From NCBI RefSeq assembly GCF_000429825.1, contig NZ_AUCP01000058.1:1-43542 (forward strand): DNA of 43,542 bases, given 5' to 3'. The notes under the pieces were generated by a model that ran no database searches, had not been told where the DNA came from, and was given only the letters and a program-made list of their open reading frames with translations. Within the stretch, counting starts at the first letter, position 1, and every line of letters begins with the position of its first letter. Positions 16,146-23,722 of the stretch are shown here, one piece after another. A program made the translations under genes and the position numbers. Source of the stretch: Cohnella thermotolerans DSM 17683. Lineage in GTDB: Bacteria > Bacillota > Bacilli > Paenibacillales > Paenibacillaceae.

Positions 16146-16224
16146 TCACGGCCCCATGCGGCGACCCGTTGTGCGCGTTCCCGCTCCAACTGGTATAATT
16201 CAAGGCAAAGGAGTGAGAACACGG

Positions 16225-17382
16225 ATGCGCATCATCGATCAATATATCCGGAACGAGGAAGAGAAGGCGCGGGCGGAACTAGTGGACGCGCTTGCCGCCA
16301 AATTCGCGGAGAGGGCCGAGCGGCACGACCGGGAAGGATCTTTTCCATTCGAAAATTTCGCCGATTTGCGCGATGCGGGATACTTGAAGCTGACCGTTCC
16401 CCGTTCCTTCGGCGGGGATGAGATATCATTGTACGAGCTCGTTCAGGTGCAGGAACGGTTAGCCTACGGGGATGGATCGACCGCCCTGGCCGTCGGCTGG
16501 CATATCGGGCAGGTGCTTCATCTGCGCACCTCGCGGAAGTGGCCGGAGGACCTCTTCGCCGAGCTGTGCCGCTCCATCGTGAAGGACGGAACGATGATCA
16601 ACACGTTCGCCAGCGAAGCGGCGTCGGGCAGCCCCAGCCGCGGCGGCAAGCCGGAGACGACGGCCGTTCCCGCGGACGGCGGCTGGCGCCTGACCGGCCG
16701 CAAGACGTACAGCACGCTGTCGCCGATTCTCGACCGCTTCGCGGTGTCCGCCTACCTCCCGGACGAGGACTGCACGGCGGACTTTCTCGTGCGGCGCTCC
16801 GATCGGGTCACCGTCGTGGAGACGTGGGATACGCTCGGCATGCGCGCGACCGGCAGCCACGATGTCGTGCTGGACGGCGCCTGGACGGAGAAGCGCATGC
16901 GGCTCTCCGGTCAGGGAGAAGACGACGGAGGAGGCTGGCTGCTGCACATCCCGGCCTGCTATGTGGGCATCGCCCTGGCCGCCCGGGATTTCGCGCTGGA
17001 CTACGCCCGGAGCTATCGGCCCAATCATCTGTCCGAGCCGATCGCCTCCCTTCCGGCGGTCCGCCAGATGTTCGGGGAGATCGAAGTCGAGCTTCGAACC
17101 GCCCGTTCGCTGCTGTATGCGGCGGCCGACCGTTGGGACCGCGAAGCGGCTAACCGGCCTTCGATGAAGCCGGAGTTCGGTCTGGCGAAGTACGTCGCCA
17201 CCAACGGCGCCATTCGCATCGTGGATCTGGCGATGCGCATCGTCGGAGGCGCCAGCCTGTCCCGCAAGCTCCCGCTGGAGCGCTATTACCGGGACGTTCG
17301 CGCCGGCCTGCACAATCCGCCGATGGACAGCAACGTCCTGCAGATGCTGGCCTCCTCCGCCCTAAGCGAGAAGTCCCTGTAG
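16225..17382 (+). CDS. Acyl-CoA dehydrogenase family flavoprotein
   Basis: A 385-residue protein with all three ACAD parts: an N-terminal helical domain (DLRDAGYLKLTVPRSFGGDEISLYE), a central beta domain (TFASEAASGS, then GGWRLTGRKTYSTLSPILD and MRATGSHDVVLDG), and a C-terminal four-helix bundle ending IVGGASLSRKLPLERYYRDVRAGLHNPP. The last motif fits the subgroup containing Bacillus YdbM and DszC-like flavin monooxygenases as well as true dehydrogenases, so the reaction is uncertain. TATAAT at 16194-16199 and AAAGGAG precede ATG 16225. No fatty-acid genes are near, and it ends four bases from the convergent bshB2. Confidence 0.85.
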   Translation: MRIIDQYIRNEEEKARAELVDALAAKFAERAERHDREGSFPFENFADLRDAGYLKLTVPRSFGGDEISLYELVQVQERLAYGDGSTALAVGWHIGQVLHLRTSRKWPEDLFAELCRSIVKDGTMINTFASEAASGSPSRGGKPETTAVPADGGWRLTGRKTYSTLSPILDRFAVSAYLPDEDCTADFLVRRSDRVTVVETWDTLGMRATGSHDVVLDGAWTEKRMRLSGQGEDDGGGWLLHIPACYVGIALAARDFALDYARSYRPNHLSEPIASLPAVRQMFGEIEVELRTARSLLYAAADRWDREAANRPSMKPEFGLAKYVATNGAIRIVDLAMRIVGGASLSRKLPLERYYRDVRAGLHNPPMDSNVLQMLASSALSEKSL

Positions 17383-17386
17383 CCGG

Positions 17387-18100
17387 CTAGAACAAATCGC
17401 GGGAGTTGCGGCCCGAGCCTGCGGCGGCATCCGCCCGAATGAAATATTCGTGCTTGCCGAATCGGGACAGCGCCTCCCGATCGGGCCGCCATACCCATTC
17501 GTCGATCTCGGTCTGGCAGCGGTGAGCCCGGAAGGCGGCGAGCTTCGCTTCGAGATGGGCGGATACGTCGATTCGGACGATATCGTTGCGGGTGTACCCG
17601 TACCGTTCCGGGCGCTCCATCTCGCTGCCGAACGAAATAAAATAAAGCGAGCCCTTGCGTCCGGCGCGCCGATAAGCGGCCGTCGTCGCTCGGCCGATCG
17701 CGCAATGGTCCGGATGCCCGCCGAGCTTCTCATGGAACGTCAGCACGACGTCGGGATCGAGGTCGCGGATCAGCGCTTCGACGGTTGCGGTCAGCTTTTC
17801 CCCGTCGATAAATTCCACCGTCTTGTCGCGAATACCCAGGAAGCGGAGCTGCCGGATGCCGAGGCGTTCGCAAGCTTGCCGCAGCTCCTGCTCGCGGGCC
17901 GCCGCTATCGTCTCCCGGTTCAGATAAGGCGGATTGCCCATCCGCCGGCCCATCTCGCCCCGGGTGGCGCTCACCAGCGTAATGTCGACGCCTTCGGAGG
18001 CATACTTCGCCAAGGTTCCGCCGCAAATAAACGTCTCGTCGTCCGGGTGCGCAAACACCGCCAGCAGCCTGCGCCCCGCTTGCGTTCGGCGTTCGCTCAT
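17387..18100 (-). CDS. bshB2: Bacillithiol biosynthesis deacetylase (BshB2-type, LmbE/PIG-L family)
   Basis: A 237-residue protein. AHPDDE (residues 17-22) and the later GGHPDH supply the zinc ligands and catalytic Asp of PIG-L/LmbE deacetylases. Length and the partnership with a YojF-like gene, whose stop it overlaps by ATGA (18097-18100), match B. subtilis YojG, called BshB2. That enzyme removes the acetyl group from GlcNAc-malate in bacillithiol synthesis and may overlap with bacillithiol-conjugate amidase activity. It is cytosolic. The C-terminal KHEYFIRADAA is also typical. Confidence 0.85.
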   Translation of the reverse strand: MSERRTQAGRRLLAVFAHPDDETFICGGTLAKYASEGVDITLVSATRGEMGRRMGNPPYLNRETIAAAREQELRQACERLGIRQLRFLGIRDKTVEFIDGEKLTATVEALIRDLDPDVVLTFHEKLGGHPDHCAIGRATTAAYRRAGRKGSLYFISFGSEMERPERYGYTRNDIVRIDVSAHLEAKLAAFRAHRCQTEIDEWVWRPDREALSRFGKHEYFIRADAAAGSGRNSRDLF

Positions 18101-18408
18101 TCCGGGAACGGCTCCTTTCCCAGGTGGAGCGCAACGTGCATCCGTCCTCGATCGTCATAGCCGGCCAGCAGCAGACGGCCCGCTTCGTCCGCTTCGTAGT
18201 GGGTGAGCGCCTCCATCCTCAGCCAGCCGTGGCCGTCGAACCGGAGCGCGACGCGATACGGTCCTTCTCCGGCAATCCGGGCGTCCGTCGCCCGCACCTT
18301 GAAGTTGCGGACGAAGACGAACGAAGTGGCCTCGCTATGCACGTAAATGTCCGCTCCGACGAATTTTCGAAGCTCCGCCTCTACGGAAGTCCTGTCTATG
18401 TTCATCAT
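18097..18408 (-). CDS. YojF family protein (DUF1806)
   Basis: A 103-residue protein recognised by order and content: DVEAELRKFVG-like start, then a segment around YVHSEAT, a central RVALRFDGHGWLRMEALTHYE and a C-terminal YDDRGRMHVALHLGKEPF, as in YojF of Bacillus. Its function is not settled. It always travels with the BshB2 deacetylase, here with overlapping stop and start. A TACAAT box at 18453-18458 (minus) lies upstream. Confidence 0.75.
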   Translation of the reverse strand: MMNIDRTSVEAELRKFVGADIYVHSEATSFVFVRNFKVRATDARIAGEGPYRVALRFDGHGWLRMEALTHYEADEAGRLLLAGYDDRGRMHVALHLGKEPFPE

Positions 18409-18536
18409 CGCAGTCGTTCCTTTTCGCCCAAATAATGAGAAAGCCTTCCCTTATTGTATCACAAGCCGACGGACGGCCGCCCCCGGTATGAAGCTTCGGC
18501 TTTCGCCCTATAATGAGGATAAATGAGGTGACCAAG

Positions 18537-18758
18537 ATGACTCCATTCCCGAAAATATTAATCGGAATCGGCATTCTCCTCGTCGTTGTCGGACTGATCT
18601 GGATGATCGGAGGACGCTTCCTTCCTCTCGGGCGGCTTCCCGGCGATATCTCGTACGAGAAAGGCAATGTCCGGTTCTACTTCCCCATCGTGACCTGTCT
18701 ACTGGTTAGCGTCGTGTTGTCGCTAATTTTCTATGTGGCGAGATTTTTCACCAAATAA
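18537..18758 (+). CDS. DUF2905 membrane protein
   Basis: A 73-residue protein with two membrane helices (about 4-25 and 44-68) separated by the conserved hairpin GGRFLPLGRLPGDISYEKGNVRFYFP, which defines DUF2905. Function unknown. AGGTG lies a few bases before ATG 18537 and TATAAT at 18509-18514 is its probable -10 box. The last 36 bp overlap the convergent HerA gene. Confidence 0.85.
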   Translation: MTPFPKILIGIGILLVVVGLIWMIGGRFLPLGRLPGDISYEKGNVRFYFPIVTCLLVSVVLSLIFYVARFFTK

Positions 18759-20504
18759 CTTGGGGCCGCTCTGCCTTCTCAAGCTCCGAACGGCCTGCGC
18801 CAACTTCTGTTCGCGTTCCGCCCGGCTCCACTCGTCCCAGAACTTGACCGTTCCGGAGCGAGGGGGATACGCCGGTTCCCGCACTTGAATGCGGCTCGGC
18901 AGCAGGCAGGCGTCCCCGACGACGACCGCCTCTCCGACGCCCAGAAGCGGCAGCATGTCCCGAATGCCGCCGAGAGCCTCGGGCAGCTGCCCAGCGACGG
19001 CGCTCTGGTCCGCCGGATGGGAGAGCCGAAGCGCGACGATGTTGTGGCACTGGCTCATCACGGTCGCGTTTAACTCGGACGGGCGCTGGCTGACCGCTAC
19101 CAGACCGACCCCGTATTTGCGCCCTTCTTTGGCGATTCTCTCAAAATGAGCGAGCGCCCGCGCTTCCGTGGCATCCGCCGCCGATCGGCCCGGGAGGTAC
19201 AAATGCGCCTCGTCGCACACGAGAGCGATGGGGTGCCGATCGCCGCCGCCGGACCATAGCTGGACCTGGAAGATCAGCCGGGCCGTCAGACCGATCGCAA
19301 TCGGCAGCATATCCGAAGGCACTTCGCTGAAGTCGACGATCTTTACGCCCGCCCCATCGGGCGAGCCGGCCCGCATGAGCTTCCGGACGAGCGCGTCGAG
19401 ATAAGCGGCATCCCGCTGCTCCTCCCGCAGCGCGAACATGAAGCCGTGCCGGCGGTCGCTTCGCTTGGCGGCCAGGCGCGCCAGGAACCGGCTGAATTTG
19501 CCGTGAAAAGGCCCGTTCACCAGCCCGCTTCGCCCCTGCACCCTCTCCTCGTTCAAGTTCGCAATCTCCGCGGCGACCGCATCCAGATCGTAAGGCACCG
19601 GGCTGTCGATCGTGAACGTCTCCAGCTCTTCGGCCATGCCGGCCGCCGACAGCGCCTCCCGTTTGGCCCGCACCACCGCCCGGCTGAACGCCATCGCCTG
19701 GTTGGGAGCGTTCTCGTCGCTGCGGTCCAGAATCAGCGCCAGCATATCCTCGTAGCCAAGGAGCCAGTAAGGGAGGAAAAGCGCGTCCTTCCCGGGATCG
19801 TCGAGATCGCCGGGTCCGGCGATCCGATAGCGCGCGATGCGGGGATGAGCGGCGAGCGGCTCGTATTCCCCGTGCAAATCGAAGACGATCAGATTCGCCC
19901 GCTCCAGCTCCGCGACTTGCTCGACAAGGGCGGCCACCGTCCAGGACTTGCCGGAGCCGGTCGAGCCGACGATCATCGCATGCCGCTGAAAGAACGCGTT
20001 GCCGTCCAGAACCGCCGCCGCTTCCGGCGCCATCGTGTACGCTCCCAAAGTGAGCGGTGCCCGGGACTTGGCGGTCTCGTCGGCGATCAAGCCGGCGAAC
20101 GCGGCCAAATATTCGCCCGTCAGCAGATAGCACCTAGCTCCGATCTCGGGCAGCTGCTCCACCGATCGCGCAAACGCCGCCCGCGCTCTGCCGCCTCCCG
20201 GTCCTTTTAGCGTCCCCATCGCTTGGATCGTGACTTCGTTGCTCACGCGCCCGCCCGCTTCGGTCGCCTGGCCTGCCGCTTCCTTCCGTCTCTCCTCCAG
20301 CTCGAGCCGAACGACGCGGCCGATTCGGCCGATCAACCGCGTGTTCGGATCGGCCGTGTTCAGAATAACGTAACCGTTCACGGTGACGTTGCGAATTTGA
20401 CGATCGTCCGTCGCATAGACGGTCACGCTGTAGCTGTCCACGCGGCCCACGAGTCCGACGAGCCGGTCCGGGACGGCATCAAACAGATTCGGACGTTCCC
20501 GCAT
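18723..20504 (-). CDS. HerA-type hexameric ATPase of a SIR2-HerA (Nezha) defence system
   Basis: A 593-residue protein. The N-terminal HAS-barrel-like beta region (1-140) carries no helicase motifs. Then follows GSTGSGKSW (Walker A, 180-188), the FDLHGEY motif, and the Walker B ALVCDEAHLYLP. The conserved RIAKEGRKYGVGLVAVSQRP and the LSHPADQSAV segment fit FtsK/HerA ATPases. HerA proteins form hexameric rings. In SIR2-HerA systems the ring binds a SIR2 assembly and gates its activity on phage infection. Its start overlaps the SIR2 stop by 26 bp, so expression is coupled. Length agrees with the described Paenibacillus Nezha protein as I recall it. Confidence 0.9.
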   Translation of the reverse strand: MRERPNLFDAVPDRLVGLVGRVDSYSVTVYATDDRQIRNVTVNGYVILNTADPNTRLIGRIGRVVRLELEERRKEAAGQATEAGGRVSNEVTIQAMGTLKGPGGGRARAAFARSVEQLPEIGARCYLLTGEYLAAFAGLIADETAKSRAPLTLGAYTMAPEAAAVLDGNAFFQRHAMIVGSTGSGKSWTVAALVEQVAELERANLIVFDLHGEYEPLAAHPRIARYRIAGPGDLDDPGKDALFLPYWLLGYEDMLALILDRSDENAPNQAMAFSRAVVRAKREALSAAGMAEELETFTIDSPVPYDLDAVAAEIANLNEERVQGRSGLVNGPFHGKFSRFLARLAAKRSDRRHGFMFALREEQRDAAYLDALVRKLMRAGSPDGAGVKIVDFSEVPSDMLPIAIGLTARLIFQVQLWSGGGDRHPIALVCDEAHLYLPGRSAADATEARALAHFERIAKEGRKYGVGLVAVSQRPSELNATVMSQCHNIVALRLSHPADQSAVAGQLPEALGGIRDMLPLLGVGEAVVVGDACLLPSRIQVREPAYPPRSGTVKFWDEWSRAEREQKLAQAVRSLRRQSGPKLFGEKSRHIEN

Positions 20505-21594
20505 CGGCTTCGGCCCCCCATGCTTGATCGAGCAGCGCGTGAAAAGTCCAGAGATCGGGCTCGGGCGCGGAGAAGGACGCCACGGCGTCGCTTACAATCC
20601 GGCTTCCGGAGCCTTCCTTCTGCACGGCGATATAGTTGCGGATGCGGCGGTCCCGGATCAGCGCCTTGGCGCTGTCGGACAACTGCCGGGCCAGAACGAT
20701 CTTGGGCACGCCCTCGCTGCGCAGGACGGCCTCGAAGCTCCCTTGAATGTGCAGATCGTTGAAGCCGAACCCGACGATGACGAGCGGCCTTCGTTCGTCC
20801 AGCACCGATCGCATCTCCGCCAGCACGCTGTTGTAGGGGTCCCGGTGCGTCTCCAGATATTTTCCCGTTCCCGGCGTCACAATGGACGGCACAATGCCCG
20901 CCCGGGCCAGCATCGGAAGCAACTGGAGGCCCGCTCCCTGCAGCCTCTTGATTTGCCCGTCCGGGTATTTGAACCAGCTGAGCGAGCCGTGCGGCTTATA
21001 GATTCGCAAGTGGGGGCGGTGAGTCGTCACGCGCCGCTTGCCGTAGCCCGAGATTCTGGTCATGCTCTCGTTCAGCTCGGCGGCGGAGAGCGGGGAGCCG
21101 ATCGCCCCTTCCTCGAAGCCGTCCCAAACCCTCCATCCCGAAGCCGACGCGGACCATTCGATCAGATGATCGTAGTTGGTCGTGATGACATGAACGATGG
21201 CATGGTTGGAGTGCTTCAGCGTGCGAAAATAGCGGCCGAAGCCGGTCGGGTCGACGCCGCTTGCGATGTCCGGCATCCGCTTCTGCTCGTCTTCCGAGAG
21301 GCAGCGCCACGTCTGCCGGACGATCTCGCGAAGCAATGGGCCGCTGACCGCCGCTCCCGATTGCTGCAATACCTCTTCGAGCCCCCGCTTCTCGACCGTC
21401 AGCCGATGCTGAATGCGGACCCACTCCTCCCGCTCCGGCTTCGAGAAGCTTCCGATCCGGACATGGCGGACCAAATAGTCTGCCAATTGTCCCATGGTCG
21501 CCAGACCCGCTCCGGCGGACAGACCGCTTCCGATGAGAAAGACGGGGTTTGACCGGATCGTTCGCTCGACGAATTGGGCATAGGGCTTGTTCAT
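20479..21594 (-). CDS. SIR2-domain NADase/nuclease of a SIR2-HerA (Nezha) defence system
   Basis: A 371-residue protein with an intact SIR2 fold: GSGLSAGAG (22-30, NAD-binding loop), TTNYDHLIE (138-146, with Asn140), KPHGSLSW (200-207, with catalytic His202) and LVIVGFGFNDLHI (Rossmann strand near 275). Proteins of this group deplete NAD+ in infected cells, stopping phage spread at the cost of the cell. It is paired with HerA in the same operon, the arrangement called Nezha (a member from Paenibacillus sp. 453MF has been studied). AGGAG is eight bases before ATG. A 13-pair hairpin lies in the leader at 21610-21648. GC content matches the host, so the system is not recently acquired. Confidence 0.9.
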   Translation of the reverse strand: MNKPYAQFVERTIRSNPVFLIGSGLSAGAGLATMGQLADYLVRHVRIGSFSKPEREEWVRIQHRLTVEKRGLEEVLQQSGAAVSGPLLREIVRQTWRCLSEDEQKRMPDIASGVDPTGFGRYFRTLKHSNHAIVHVITTNYDHLIEWSASASGWRVWDGFEEGAIGSPLSAAELNESMTRISGYGKRRVTTHRPHLRIYKPHGSLSWFKYPDGQIKRLQGAGLQLLPMLARAGIVPSIVTPGTGKYLETHRDPYNSVLAEMRSVLDERRPLVIVGFGFNDLHIQGSFEAVLRSEGVPKIVLARQLSDSAKALIRDRRIRNYIAVQKEGSGSRIVSDAVASFSAPEPDLWTFHALLDQAWGAEADAGTSESV

Positions 21595-21609
21595 GGTTCA
21601 ATCTCCTAA

Positions 21610-21648
21610 TCTCTCATTGGTTATTTCTAGTTTGAACCGAATGAGAGA
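21610..21648 (-). promoter_or_regulatory. Inverted repeat / leader hairpin directly before the SIR2 ribosome site
   Basis: TCTCTCATTGGTT (21610-21622) pairs with AACC-G-AATGAGAGA (21635-21648), 13 pairs with one bulged G and a 12-nt loop. It ends three bases from the AGGAG of SIR2. It could be an operator or a translational switch. Confidence 0.6.
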
Positions 21649-21703
21649 GATCGATACATGGGAGGGAGTTGCCCGATCGGCATCCTGAACTAACATTTTT
21701 TGG

Positions 21704-21733
21704 TTGACGATCTTTGAGCGGCCGTGATATATT
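21704..21733 (+). promoter_or_regulatory. Promoter of the leader peptide-ABC exporter operon
   Basis: TTGACG (21704-21709), an 18-bp spacer and TATATT (21728-21733), about 40 bp before the leader start. It resembles a SigA promoter. Confidence 0.6.
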
Positions 21734-21773
21734 CTCCATATCATTTATTTCAGGACGAAGGAGGTCGCCGCCA

Positions 21774-21854
21774 ATGCGACAACTTATTCAAGAACGCCGC
21801 TATCAACCGAATAGGCTTGTCCTGCGGGCTGACCTTGCCGTGCGTATGCATTAG
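21774..21854 (+). CDS. 26-residue leader peptide of a ribosome-mediated attenuator (bmrB-like)
   Basis: An excellent ribosome site AAGGAGGT (21758-21765) sits eight bases before ATG. The 26 codons end with TAG at 21852 and begin MRQLIQERRYQPN. The peptide is Arg-rich and has no other sign of function. An intrinsic terminator follows 20 bases after the stop, then the exporter. The layout matches bmrB-bmrCD of B. subtilis and other leader peptides where ribosomes stalled by drugs stop the terminator from forming. The sequence CAACCG within the leader (21804-21809) can pair with CGGTTG in the terminator loop (21881-21886), which would give an alternative fold. Peptide function is inferred from layout. 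Confidence 0.75.
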   Translation: MRQLIQERRYQPNRLVLRADLAVRMH

Positions 21855-21873
21855 TCCTCTTATGTATACCTCG

Positions 21874-21905
21874 CTCCAGGCGGTTGCGCCTGGAGTTTTT
21901 TGTTT
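21874..21905 (+). terminator. Attenuator (intrinsic terminator) before the ABC exporter
   Basis: CTCCAGGCG-GTTG-CGCCTGGAG, a perfect nine-pair stem, followed by TTTTTTGTTTT. It lies between the leader peptide and the exporter's first gene, so it must be read through for exporter expression. Confidence 0.85.
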
Positions 21906-21976
21906 TCTCCTCCACGGTTCCTTCCGTCTGTCGGGTTCGGCCGCACGCTTTTTTTCTCACGGAAAGGGGCACTCTT

Positions 21977-23722
21977 ATGCCACAGAAACAAACGCTATCC
22001 ATGTCCTGGCTTCTTCAGTATCTCCGCCCCGTCAAATGGCGGATGCTGCTGCTGCTCGTCCTCCTGCTGACAACGACGGCGCTGCAGCTCGTGCAGCCGC
22101 AGCTCGTGCAGCGCTTTATAGACGAGGCCGCCGGCTCGGGAACCGTCTCCGCCCTGCTGACGCTGGCCGGCCTCTACCTTGCCGTCGCCGTACTGAATCA
22201 ATTGTTCACGGTGTCCGTCGATTATCTCGGGAACGATGTGGCCTGGCGCGCGACGAACCGGATCCGCTCCGTCCTGCTCCGGCATTGCCTGCGGCTCGAC
22301 ATGCGGTTCCACAATTTGAAAACGCCGGGCGAAATGATCGAGCGCATCGACGGCGACGTCACCCATATGTCGAATTTTTTCGCGATGTTCATTGTGAAAA
22401 TCGTAGGCAGCTTCGTTCTGCTCGCCGGCATTCTCGGCTACATGTTCGCGTATAATTGGCCGATTGCCGCCGTCATGACGGCGTTCACCGCCCTCTCGCT
22501 CGGCGTCATGTTCGCCATTCGCGACATGGGCGTGAAGGCCTCCCAGGCGGAACGCCAAGCGAGCGCCGCCCTGTTCGGCCTCATCGAGGAGCGGATCGCC
22601 GGCATCGAAGACGTGCAGACCAACGGCGGCGTCCCCCGCCTGATGAACCGCTACCACCGGGCGATGCGGGCCGTGTTCTTAAGCGGACGCAGAGCGTGGA
22701 TGCTCCGGGTGTCGCCGTGGAACGCTACGGTCGGTCTCTATACGATCGCCGTGACGGCGGTGCTGCTGATGAGCGTGCGCATGCATTTGAACGGCGCCAT
22801 CTCGCTCGGGACGCTGTTCCTCTTCTTCCAATACACGCAAATGCTGAACGACCCGATCGAGCAGCTCGGCGATCAGATGCAGGAATTTCAGAAAGCCAAA
22901 TCCGGCATGCGCCGCTCCCGGGAGCTGCTCTCGCTGCAAAGCGAGATTGCGGACGGCACGGAGGATTCGCTGCCGCCGGGGCCGCTCGGCGTCACGTTCG
23001 ACCGGGTCCGCTTCGGCTATAACCAGGATCAAACCGTGCTGCACGACATCACCTTCGAGCTGAAGCCCGGAGAACGGCTCGGCATCGTCGGCCGTACGGG
23101 CAGCGGGAAGTCCAGCATCAGCCGGTTGCTGCTCCGGCTGTACAATCTCGACAGCGGCGTCATCCGGATCGGGGGCGTGGACATCCGCAGCTTGCGCCTT
23201 GAAGCGCTTTACCGAAGGGTCGGCATGGTGACGCAGGACGTTCAGCTGTTCGACGGAACGCTTCGCGACAACCTGACGCTGTTCAATTCCGGCATTTCGG
23301 ACCGGCACATTCTCGACACGACGGAACGTCTCGGACTGCGGAAGTGGATCGATGCGATGCCGCAAGGGCTGGATACCCGGCTGTCGACCGGGGGAACGTC
23401 GCTGTCCGCCGGCGAAGCGCAATTGTTCGCGCTGACGCGCGTTTTCTTGACGGAGCCGAGCTTGGTCGTTCTCGACGAGCCTTCCTCCCGGCTCGACGCC
23501 GCGACGGAAGCGGCCTTGCAATCGGCCGTGGACCAATTGCTCGCGAACTGCACGGGCATCGTGATCGCGCACCGGCTGGCCACGCTCGACAACGTCGATA
23601 AAATTATGGTTCTCCGCCAAGGCCGAATGGTGGAATTCGGAGCGAGGGAAGCGCTCGCGCGCGATCCGTCCTCTCACTACGCTCAGCTGCTGCGGACGAA
23701 CCGGCAGGAGGAATGGGCATGA
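21977..23722 (+). CDS. Heterodimeric ABC exporter, first half-transporter
   Basis: A 581-residue type IV ABC exporter subunit: six membrane helices (about 20-320), then an ATPase domain with GRTGSGKSS (Walker A), [15 protein letters not shown] (a degenerate signature in place of LSGGQ) and [12 protein letters not shown] (Walker B with the catalytic Glu kept), then the H-loop IVIAHRL. With the next gene it forms a heterodimer in which one ATP site is weak. The operon layout, leader peptide and pairing are as in multidrug exporter BmrCD of Bacillus, but the catalytic Glu is in this first subunit and not the second, so strict orthology is doubtful. AAAGGGG precedes ATG 21977. Confidence 0.92.
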   Translation: MPQKQTLSMSWLLQYLRPVKWRMLLLLVLLLTTTALQLVQPQLVQRFIDEAAGSGTVSALLTLAGLYLAVAVLNQLFTVSVDYLGNDVAWRATNRIRSVLLRHCLRLDMRFHNLKTPGEMIERIDGDVTHMSNFFAMFIVKIVGSFVLLAGILGYMFAYNWPIAAVMTAFTALSLGVMFAIRDMGVKASQAERQASAALFGLIEERIAGIEDVQTNGGVPRLMNRYHRAMRAVFLSGRRAWMLRVSPWNATVGLYTIAVTAVLLMSVRMHLNGAISLGTLFLFFQYTQMLNDPIEQLGDQMQEFQKAKSGMRRSRELLSLQSEIADGTEDSLPPGPLGVTFDRVRFGYNQDQTVLHDITFELKPGERLGIVGRTGSGKSSISRLLLRLYNLDSGVIRIGGVDIRSLRLEALYRRVGMVTQDVQLFDGTLRDNLTLFNSGISDRHILDTTERLGLRKWIDAMPQGLDTRLSTGGTSLSAGEAQLFALTRVFLTEPSLVVLDEPSSRLDAATEAALQSAVDQLLANCTGIVIAHRLATLDNVDKIMVLRQGRMVEFGAREALARDPSSHYAQLLRTNRQEEWA

